From positions 1-29,233 of the forward strand of contig JAYRWD010000056.1 of assembly GCA_041918255.1 (NCBI GenBank): a stretch of 29,233 nucleotides of DNA, read 5' to 3'. Positions 23,535-29,233 of this stretch are shown piece by piece; position 1 is the stretch's first letter, and the number at the start of each line of letters is the position of its first letter. The notes beneath the pieces were generated by a model that ran no database searches, had not been told where the DNA came from, and was given only the letters and a program-made list of their open reading frames with translations. The stretch is from JAYRWD01 sp041918255. Its GTDB lineage: Bacteria > Patescibacteriota > Dojkabacteria > B142 > WJKM01. The position numbers and the translations under genes were made by a program.

Positions 23535-24641
23535 ATGAAAGCACTTCTTCTTGCTGGTGGCAGAGGGACCAGAATGAAACCTCTTACTCATACAAGTAAT
23601 AAACATGCAATTCCACTAGCGAACAAACCCCTTATCCTCTACCCTTTCGAAATGATAGTTAATGCTGGAATCAAAGATATAGCTGTAATCGTCAATGAAA
23701 CTAAACCAGAGATAGAGGCAATTCTTGGGAATGGTTCAAAGTGGGGAGTTAAAGTTACTTATCTATTTCAGGACAAACCGGGAGGGCTAGCACACGCTCT
23801 AAGCCTTTCTGAAGAATTTATGGGGAATGATAGATTTCTTATGGTTTTAGGCGATAACATACTAGAAAAAGGAATAACAAAATATGTCGATTATTTCAAT
23901 AGCTCTCAAGTGAATGGACATATATTGGGAGTTAAAATACCTATTGAAGAACATAAAAGGTTCGGTATGGCTACCGTTAATAATAAACATGAGGTTAAAG
24001 TTTATATTGAAAAGCCAGGAGTTGTCGAGAATAGCGACCTATACGATCCAAAAACCTCTTACGCAGTACCCGGCTTTTACTTTTTTGACAAAAATGTTTT
24101 CGGATGTTTCAAAGGCAAAGACAAAATTAAACCATCTGCACGTGGCGAACTTGAAATTCCGGCTCCATACAACTGGTTAATACGGCATGGCTTCACTGTT
24201 ACGCTTGACGTAGTAGAAGGCTGGTATAAAGACCCAGGTAACCCAAACGACACCCTGACAACTAATCAGGTTATGTTAGAAACAATGATTGAAGATATTA
24301 ATGAAGGCGAGGTTGATGAAAAGTCTAAATTGACTGGAAAAGTAAGAATTGAAAAAGGGACGAAGATTATTAATTCGGTAATTAGAGGTCCCGTTACGAT
24401 TGGTAAAGATTGCCTAATAGAAAATGCCTATATCGGACCCTACACTTCCATTTATCATAAAAGCAGAATCGTTGATTGTGAAATTGAAAATAGTATTGTG
24501 CTTGGTGAAGCAAATATTCATAATCTAACAACACGGCTTGATAGTTCGTTGATTGGATGGTTTTCTGAAGTCAGAGAAAATAAAGGGCTCCCGAAGTCAT
24601 CAAGATTGTTTATTGGAGATAATTCAGTTGTTGAGTTTTAA
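23535..24641 (+). CDS. rmlA: glucose-1-phosphate thymidylyltransferase, long RmlA type with beta-helix
   Basis: Makes dTDP-glucose from dTTP and glucose-1-phosphate, the first step toward dTDP-rhamnose. The nucleotidyltransferase domain (1-240) has LAGGRGTRMKPLT (6-18), NKHAIPLANKPLILYP, QDKPGGLAHAL, the metal-binding VLGDNILEKG and EIPAPYNWLI. Residues about 255-368 contain hexapeptide-like repeats (VRIEKGTKIINSVIRGPVTI...) forming a left-handed beta-helix, as in the long RmlA subfamily also seen in antibiotic-sugar clusters. The 368-aa length fits that class. With RmlB and the epimerase-reductase it completes a rhamnose-type pathway, though split by a four-helix-bundle gene and a repeat block. 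The upstream 75 bases are A/T-rich with no clear promoter. Confidence 0.92.
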   Translation: MKALLLAGGRGTRMKPLTHTSNKHAIPLANKPLILYPFEMIVNAGIKDIAVIVNETKPEIEAILGNGSKWGVKVTYLFQDKPGGLAHALSLSEEFMGNDRFLMVLGDNILEKGITKYVDYFNSSQVNGHILGVKIPIEEHKRFGMATVNNKHEVKVYIEKPGVVENSDLYDPKTSYAVPGFYFFDKNVFGCFKGKDKIKPSARGELEIPAPYNWLIRHGFTVTLDVVEGWYKDPGNPNDTLTTNQVMLETMIEDINEGEVDEKSKLTGKVRIEKGTKIINSVIRGPVTIGKDCLIENAYIGPYTSIYHKSRIVDCEIENSIVLGEANIHNLTTRLDSSLIGWFSEVRENKGLPKSSRLFIGDNSVVEF

Positions 24642-24726
24642 TAGATACACTGCAAAACCAAAATTTATTAATAGTCAAAAATGATTCAGGAAAAACAGGC
24701 GGATTTCTGTGTGTTGTAAGTACCAG

Positions 24727-25077
24727 CTAAAATCTTCCAAAAAGATAGTCTATGCCTTGAAAAACTTGCTGCAATTTTTCTTTCGAGATCGAGCCGACTT
24801 TATCTCCAAGCCTCGATTTGTCTATAGTGAATACCTGTGAGACATTGACTACTGTTTCTTTCTCTAGACCATTCATGTGATCCGGGCTAATCAACACGTT
24901 CCCCTTTATTCTAGCAAGCTTTATATTTGAAGTAAGTCCCAAAACAACCGTAGTCTTAATTCTCGTTTTGTTTATCGATGTCGATTGTATAACTAAAGCT
25001 GGATGTTTACCTGCAAGTTCTGAACCAACTGAAGAAAAAAAGTTAACCCAATAAATATTACCCTGGATTATTTCCAT
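24727..25077 (-). CDS. mazF: MazF/PemK-like toxin (endoribonuclease)
   Basis: Product of 116 aa, typical MazF length. It opens MEIIQGNIYWVNF and has SVGSELAGKHPALVIQS, the family's GSE-x-G-x-R/K-P-x-L-V-I element, then KTTVVLGLTSN and ETVVNVSQVFTIDKSRLGD, which carries the conserved Thr/Ser-V-N-x-x-Q region. MazF toxins cut single-stranded RNA at short sequences and stop growth. The start overlaps the upstream antitoxin gene by 10 bases, the usual coupling for a toxin-antitoxin pair. It converges on rmlA. It appears intact and likely functional. Confidence 0.9.
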   Translation of the reverse strand: MEIIQGNIYWVNFFSSVGSELAGKHPALVIQSTSINKTRIKTTVVLGLTSNIKLARIKGNVLISPDHMNGLEKETVVNVSQVFTIDKSRLGDKVGSISKEKLQQVFQGIDYLFGRF

Positions 25078-25325
25078 GTTTTTACAATTTCCTCCGAAAT
25101 CTTAAGCGCGCCTTCAGACCACTCTAGCTGTTCTCTATTTACTTGCGGATCACTAAAGACTTCATCATAACTTTGAGCAATTTCTTCCTCGAGAAGCTGC
25201 TTTGCATTCTCTTCTAGGCTTCTCGTAATAAATCGACTGCGGGATAAATTATACTTATTTGCTAATCTGTCTATTGTTTCTAAAACTTTTAAAGGCAGTG
25301 TTATGGCAACTTTAACGGTATTCAT
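25068..25325 (-). CDS. ribbon-helix-helix antitoxin of the MazF pair
   Basis: Product of 85 aa. MNTVKVAITLPLKVLETIDR is the beta-strand and first helix of a ribbon-helix-helix DNA-binding domain, followed by YNLSRSRFITRSLEE. The acidic C-terminal tail (EEIAQSYDEVFSDPQ...ISEEIVKTWK) is expected to wrap the MazF toxin. ATG 25325 was chosen because the 20 codons upstream in the longer frame do not look like RHH sequence and would start inside the promoter's -35 box. It overlaps the toxin by 10 bases. Such antitoxins usually repress their own operon together with the toxin. Confidence 0.87.
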   Translation of the reverse strand: MNTVKVAITLPLKVLETIDRLANKYNLSRSRFITRSLEENAKQLLEEEIAQSYDEVFSDPQVNREQLEWSEGALKISEEIVKTWK

Positions 25326-25355
25326 ATAAAGGAGTATAAAAGGTATTCTATCTTG

Positions 25356-25385
25356 AGCATACCAGAAATTTGGCCTCATAGTCAA
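25356..25385 (-). promoter_or_regulatory. toxin-antitoxin promoter
   Basis: On the minus strand, TTGACT (25385-25380) and TATGCT (25361-25356) are 18 bases apart. Expected transcription start is near 25349, 24 bases before the antitoxin ATG at 25325, which supports that start. Confidence 0.55.
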
Positions 25386-25509
25386 ATACGATGGTCATAC
25401 CCCTTCTATGACTAAGGACTTTATGAAAAAAACTTAAAAACCCGGTAGGATTACTCTATATGAGTTTGTGTGTGCCCTCACACTAAGATATGAAGCCGCG
25501 TAACCCTGA

Positions 25510-26424
25510 CTAAACCTCTTTACCAAAACACGCCTCTACCAATAGTTCCGCTAGATCAAGCGTTTTAATCTTTTCTGATTTATGTTTGTCCGCAAACCGA
25601 GTTGAATTTGTGGTTAAGAGCAGATCTATTTCACTTTCTTCGATCTTTTTGAGCGTTTCCTCAACAATCACATGAGTCACGCAACAATAATATTGAACCG
25701 CTCCGAACTCCTTCAAAATCTTCGCCGAATCTACTAAAGTCTGACCAGTACTAGTATAGTCGTCAAATATCAAGACCTTTTTTCCATTAACTTCGCCATC
25801 AAGTTTCACAAAGGTAACTTTCCCTGTGGCAAAATCTCTTTGCTTTTCAAACTTAACCATTCGAAAACCTAAATCATCTGCTATCTTCTGTGAATTCACA
25901 ACATTCCCCTTGTCCAATGTGGCAACTACCCAGTCCGGAGAATTCTTTATGCCAAGATCGGATAAATACTTCACGAAAAGGCTTCTTGCCGACAAATGTG
26001 TTACTTTCTTCTTAAACATATCCAGAACAAGTTTGGAATGAATATCCACGGTAACGAATCTATCTACTCCAAGGTTTTCGAAAACACGGATTATTACCTC
26101 TGATGATAAAGGCTCACCCTCTCTAAAAATTTTATCCTGTGGCGCGTACGCGAACCACGGCAGAATCATTGTGATCTTCTTCGGTTGCATTCTCCGCACA
26201 GCATCGACGATCAGGAAAGTTTCCATGAGATTTTCATTTGTAGGGGAACAGAGAGACTGGAAAATGTAAATGTCGTTATTTTTTGTATCAGCGAGGACTC
26301 TGATTTTACACTCTGAACAAGGGAACCGTGAAATCTCTGTTTCGCAAAATTCAATTTTTGCAAGCCGCGCAATATCTTTTGCTAGTTCTTGATTTGAATT
26401 GCCCGAGATTAGTAGTTTTTTTAT
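25510..26424 (-). CDS. prs: divergent ribose-phosphate pyrophosphokinase with non-canonical start
   Basis: PRPP synthetase-like protein, about 304 aa. Family sequence extends well upstream of the first Met (26226), which lies inside NENLMETFLIVDA. Upstream in frame I read KKLLISGNSNQELAKDIARL and then RFPCSECKIRVL and YIFQSLCSPTNENL. No ATG, GTG or TTG occurs between this N-terminus and an in-frame TAG at 26463-26461. The best-placed codon is ATA at 26424, giving (M)KKLLISG. Several motifs deviate: RFPDGE reads RFPCSE, the YARQD motif reads YAPQD, and the PRPP loop is FDDYTSTGQTL instead of DDxxxTGGT. Its role is PRPP supply for nucleotides or, in some bacteria, envelope sugars. A base error at the start cannot be excluded. 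It is divergent from wzm. Confidence 0.8.
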   Translation of the reverse strand: MKKLLISGNSNQELAKDIARLAKIEFCETEISRFPCSECKIRVLADTKNNDIYIFQSLCSPTNENLMETFLIVDAVRRMQPKKITMILPWFAYAPQDKIFREGEPLSSEVIIRVFENLGVDRFVTVDIHSKLVLDMFKKKVTHLSARSLFVKYLSDLGIKNSPDWVVATLDKGNVVNSQKIADDLGFRMVKFEKQRDFATGKVTFVKLDGEVNGKKVLIFDDYTSTGQTLVDSAKILKEFGAVQYYCCVTHVIVEETLKKIEESEIDLLLTTNSTRFADKHKSEKIKTLDLAELLVEACFGKEV

Positions 26425-26507
26425 CCTCGCTAAATAAAATGAAAGATACTCCTCAGAAGCCTAATGCGCTATCATACAAAAATATTCTGATTAATTCAAG
26501 CCTGTCA

Positions 26508-26536
26508 TTGAGGATTGGCTTAAAAGTTGAGATAAT
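26508..26536 (+). promoter_or_regulatory. wzm promoter
   Basis: TTGAGG (26508-26513) and GATAAT (26531-26536) are 17 bases apart, placing the start of transcription near 26543, about 14 bases before the wzm ATG. Confidence 0.5.
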
Positions 26537-26556
26537 CGGAAGTAACAAATTTTCTG

Positions 26557-27333
26557 ATGAATAAAACAAGTGCCAAACAAAATATTGCTATTATCAAACG
26601 TTTCGCGATAACGGATTTCAAACTGCGTTACAATGGATCGGTTTTGGGCTATTTATGGGCACTTCTCAAACCTCTCTTGATCTTTACCATCTTGAATTTT
26701 GTGTTTTCAAATATCTTCGGACAGAAAGATCCCAACTATTCTCTAAAACTACTCACAAGCCTTGTGATGTGGAACTTTTTTGCTGAGGGGACTATGACCG
26801 GCATGGTTTCGATAGTATCCAAGGCTGGAATTCTCACAAAAATCTATCTGCCCAAATGGGCGGTAGTCATAGCTTCTACCCTACATATTCTATTTACCTA
26901 TATACTTAACTTATTCATTGTTTTGATATTTTTTATTTTTTACGGCTTCCTACCCAGCTTTGCGGATATTTTTGCCTTGATTATATATTCCTCATGGATA
27001 TATATACTTATCCTGGCTTTTTCTTTTGTATTCTCTCCTCTTTTCGTAAAATTTCGCGACTTAAATCAAATCTGGGAGGTACTTCTAACAGCTGGATTCT
27101 ACGCAACTCCGATTATCTATCCCTTAAGCGCGATCCCAGAATATTTACACTGGGTATTGCAAATTAACCCGATGACATTTATTATTCAACATGTTCAAGC
27201 TGCGTTGTTTCTGCCTGAATTTTCGAATTTATTGCTCCCAAATCTTATATATTTCAGTATATTAATTATCGGACTTATTACTTCGATAGTTTGGTTTAAA
27301 GCGCAATCGAAAAGATTACTTGAGGTCATTTAA
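26557..27333 (+). CDS. wzm: ABC-2 polysaccharide export permease (Wzm-like)
   Basis: Membrane subunit of an ABC exporter for lipid-linked polysaccharide (O-antigen or teichoic-acid type). The 258-aa protein has the N-terminal amphipathic segment AIIKRFAITDFKLRY followed by SVLGYLWALLKPLLIF, then five more hydrophobic segments. ATPIIYPLSAIPE and INPMTFIIQHVQ near residues 190-215 are typical of the family. The ATP-binding partner follows in the same direction. The gap of 330 bases between the two is larger than usual and contains a repeat element with terminal inverted repeats. An 8-bp hairpin (TTGTATAG/CTATACAA, 27349-27368) lies just after the stop. Confidence 0.92.
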   Translation: MNKTSAKQNIAIIKRFAITDFKLRYNGSVLGYLWALLKPLLIFTILNFVFSNIFGQKDPNYSLKLLTSLVMWNFFAEGTMTGMVSIVSKAGILTKIYLPKWAVVIASTLHILFTYILNLFIVLIFFIFYGFLPSFADIFALIIYSSWIYILILAFSFVFSPLFVKFRDLNQIWEVLLTAGFYATPIIYPLSAIPEYLHWVLQINPMTFIIQHVQAALFLPEFSNLLLPNLIYFSILIIGLITSIVWFKAQSKRLLEVI

Positions 27334-27386
27334 TATAAAACGACAATCTTGTATAGTCCTCTATACAAATAAGGGTATATTTTTGT

Positions 27387-27540
27387 AGACATTATGCGAA
27401 ACTCGATAAAGACAACAGATGTGTGTCATACTGAGCCAGTCGAAGTGCGACAACATTATATCTTCACCCTTCGACATGCTTCCCGAACAAAGTTCGGGAC
27501 GGGCAGGGTGACATAATAAGCGTAGTTTCGCATAAAGTCT
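27387..27540. repeat. MITE-like repeat element with 17-bp terminal inverted repeats
   Basis: A 154-bp element in the wzm-wzt gap. Its ends, AGACATTATGCGAAACT (27387-27403) and the reverse complement of AGACTTTATGCGAAACT (27524-27540), match in 16 of 17 positions. Inside are GTCATACTGAGCCAGTCGAA, a CTTCGAC segment and a CCCGAACAAAGTTCGGG stem, followed by GGGTGACA. It has no coding capacity, so any movement would depend on an enzyme elsewhere. No clear target duplication is visible. Confidence 0.6.
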
Positions 27541-27663
27541 TGTATAATTTGGCATACATTTCCTCTATGTTAAATAATATATTTTAAATGGGTCTCTGGA
27601 AAAATTGTATAAGTCTTTACTAAAAAACGCCCTTGTATTTTGATATTACAAATCTTTTTTGGG

Positions 27664-28407
27664 ATGACAGATAACAACACAGTTATAAAAGTAAAACATG
27701 TTTCGAAATCCTTCCTAATTCCTCACGAAAGGATCTCCAGCCTTCGGGATGGGGTTTTCTCAGTTTTTCGACCTAAGCAATATGAAAAATTTGACGCGCT
27801 AAAAGATGTAAGTTTTGAAGTGAAAAGGGGTGAATTTCTAGGGATTATCGGAAGGAATGGTAGCGGAAAATCAACCCTTCTCAAAATTCTCGCCGGTATT
27901 TACAGACCCGATTCGGGTTCAGTGGAAATCAACGGAAAAATTTCTCCTTTTCTGGAACTGGGGGTTGGTTTTAATGGAGAGTTGACCGCGAGAGAAAACG
28001 TTTTTTTAAACGGAACAATTCTGGGTTTAAGTGAAAAACAGATAGTGGAGAAATTTGAAAAAATTATTGAGTTTGCTGAGCTTGAAAAGTTTGTAGACAC
28101 GAAAGTAAAAAACTTCTCGAGCGGAATGTATGCGCGCCTTGCGTTTTCGGTAGCCATCGAGGCCGACGCAGATATTTACCTAATGGATGAAGTGTTAGCT
28201 GTAGGAGATGCAAACTTCCAGACAAAATGCTTTGCAAAATTTGAGGGTTTGAAAAAAAGGGGAAACACAATTATCCTTATATCACATGATTTAAATACTA
28301 TACAAAAATATACCGATTGTGTGATCTTCATTTCAAATGGAGAGATTGAAAAAGAGGGCGATCCTAAAACTACAACTCAATTATATATTAAAGCTAATAT
28401 TCAATAA
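27664..28407 (+). CDS. wzt: ABC polysaccharide export ATPase (short Wzt-like)
   Basis: Cytoplasmic ATPase of 247 aa pairing with Wzm. Walker A GRNGSGKST (63-71), signature FSSGM (151-155), Walker B IYLMDE (171-176) and H208 in LISHD are all intact. LRDGVFSVFRPKQYEKFDALKDVSF and a FLELGVGFNGELTARENVFLNG-type region (split here for length) are typical of the TagH/Wzt group. I use ATG 27664; a TTG a few codons upstream is less likely. It ends soon after the ATPase domain and lacks the C-terminal carbohydrate-binding domain of long Wzt proteins, so it should not read a terminal cap on its own. The methyltransferase gene begins 5 bases later. Confidence 0.92.
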   Translation: MTDNNTVIKVKHVSKSFLIPHERISSLRDGVFSVFRPKQYEKFDALKDVSFEVKRGEFLGIIGRNGSGKSTLLKILAGIYRPDSGSVEINGKISPFLELGVGFNGELTARENVFLNGTILGLSEKQIVEKFEKIIEFAELEKFVDTKVKNFSSGMYARLAFSVAIEADADIYLMDEVLAVGDANFQTKCFAKFEGLKKRGNTIILISHDLNTIQKYTDCVIFISNGEIEKEGDPKTTTQLYIKANIQ

Positions 28408-28412
28408 TATTT

Positions 28413-29233
28413 ATGAACTGGAAATTTTATAAACCGCTATTTGAATATGAGAATCTTCTGGATGACACGGACTTCCCTTGGGCAGGTCATAAGTCGTTTG
28501 CATATGATTTAATAAGAAATTTTAAACCTAATACAGTTGTTGAACTTGGGACTTATAAGGGGACATCACTTTTTTCAATGGCTCAAGCACTTAAAGATTC
28601 TTCTCTAAAAGCGAAAATAATTGCTATTGATACTTGGCAAGGTGATAAACACGCTGGTTTTTATGATAACGATATCTACGAAGGAGTTGTAAAAATTCAA
28701 AATGATTATTATAGAAATGTAAATATTGAATTATTAAGAACAACTTTTGATAAAGCACTAAAGCAATTTAACGATGAATCTATTGATCTACTCCATATTG
28801 ATGGTTTACATACATACGAAGCAGTTAAACATGATTATGATAATTGGTTTCCAAAAGTAAAAAAGACTGGTGTGATAATGTTCCATGATACACATGAAAA
28901 GATGATAGATTTTGGAGTATATAAGCTTTGGAAAGAGCTGAAGAAAAAATATGGATTTTTAGACTTTTCTCATTCTCATGGACTTGGAGTAGTTTTTCTT
29001 AATGAAAAGCCCGGTCAAATTAAAGTTAATGTAAAAAACGGGATAGAAAGAATCTATTTTTCAAACTTTCAAACTTCATTAATAAATATACAGATTGAAG
29101 AATTGAAACTAATAAACGGAAATTTAGAGAAGGAACTAAAGATTAGAGAGGAAAAAATTGAAGAATTGAAACTAATAAACGGAAATTTAGAGAAGGAACT
29201 AAAGATTAGAGAGGAAAAAATTGAAGAATTGAA
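28413..29233 (+). CDS. class I SAM methyltransferase with C-terminal coiled coil (partial, runs off window)
   Basis: An open frame from ATG 28413 to the window end, at least 273 residues, not closed. The N-terminal domain is a Methyltransf_24-type enzyme: TVVELGTYKGTSLFSMA (motif I, about 42-58), IIAIDTWQGDKHAGFYDN, SIDLLHIDGLHTYEAVKHDY and GVIMFHDTHEK. From about residue 228 it becomes a repeating coiled coil, IEELKLINGNLEKELKIREE (21-residue period, three heptads), encoded by exact 63-bp repeats. It follows wzt by 5 bases, so it is in the export operon. In E. coli O9a, WbdD combines a methyltransferase-kinase with a coiled-coil ruler that sets chain length; a similar role is possible. Alternatively the frame may continue into glycosyltransferase domains, as often happens with this methyltransferase type. 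Confidence 0.85.
   Translation, partial: MNWKFYKPLFEYENLLDDTDFPWAGHKSFAYDLIRNFKPNTVVELGTYKGTSLFSMAQALKDSSLKAKIIAIDTWQGDKHAGFYDNDIYEGVVKIQNDYYRNVNIELLRTTFDKALKQFNDESIDLLHIDGLHTYEAVKHDYDNWFPKVKKTGVIMFHDTHEKMIDFGVYKLWKELKKKYGFLDFSHSHGLGVVFLNEKPGQIKVNVKNGIERIYFSNFQTSLINIQIEELKLINGNLEKELKIREEKIEELKLINGNLEKELKIREEKIEEL
29094..29233 (+). repeat. exact 63-bp tandem repeat in the methyltransferase gene
   Basis: Copies at 29094-29156 and 29157-29219 are identical base for base, and a third begins at 29220 and is cut by the window edge. Each encodes 21 residues, so any change in copy number keeps the frame and adds or removes exactly three coiled-coil heptads. Confidence 0.95.

Overview
The window looks like chromosomal DNA of an uncultivated Patescibacteria/CPR-type bacterium. 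This is inferred from gene content and style and was not tested by phylogeny. Supporting signs are a moderately AT-rich composition, a DUF5667-like membrane protein, a CPR-style NYN-domain protein, SLH-domain surface proteins, a stand-alone four-helix-bundle protein, many genes without clear Shine-Dalgarno sites, and intergenic blocks packed with palindromic modules. TGA acts as a stop, so this is not a recoded Gracilibacteria/SR1-like genome. No rRNA, tRNA, CRISPR array, transposase or phage gene was seen.

Layout. Positions 1-8.6 kb are a patchwork: a partial small gene, a UDP-sugar dehydrogenase, two small convergent orphan genes, an SLH-domain secreted protein, an autoregulated-looking Fic protein, another small orphan gene and a membrane GT2 glycosyltransferase, separated by repeat blocks. 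Four small genes of unknown function (starts at 167, 2334, 2814 and 6868) share an unusual promoter in which a (TA)n tract fills the space between TTGACA and a TATAAT/TATACT box. Positions 8.6-16.0 kb form a six-gene minus-strand operon: AlgI-like MBOAT acyltransferase, AlgJ/AlgX-like partner, methyltransferase, GT-C-like polytopic membrane protein, GT4 glycosyltransferase and a CsaB-like polysaccharide pyruvyltransferase. Positions 16.0-19.1 kb hold an 860-bp non-coding region with stable hairpins and a terminator-like stem, followed by a 695-aa acidic SLH/FN3 surface protein.

Positions 19.1-29.2 kb continue with a DUF5667-like protein and a nucleotide-sugar cluster: RmlB fused to a NYN nuclease-like domain, a plant/giant-virus-type epimerase-reductase (NRS/ER), and RmlA. 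A MazF/RHH toxin-antitoxin pair and a PRPP synthetase without a canonical start codon follow. Last come an ABC polysaccharide exporter (Wzm/Wzt) and a methyltransferase that runs off the window into an exact 63-bp tandem repeat encoding a three-heptad coiled coil.

These genes read as one cell-envelope locus. UGD and the RmlA/RmlB/epimerase-reductase set make activated sugars. The glycosyltransferases and GT-C protein build glycans. The MBOAT/AlgJ pair and the pyruvyltransferase decorate them. Wzm/Wzt export them, possibly with a coiled-coil methyltransferase setting chain length. The SLH proteins probably anchor to the pyruvylated polymer. The most novel signals are the (TA)n promoter family, the RmlB-NYN fusion with its adjacent hairpin, the structured S-layer leader and the coiled-coil repeat tract.
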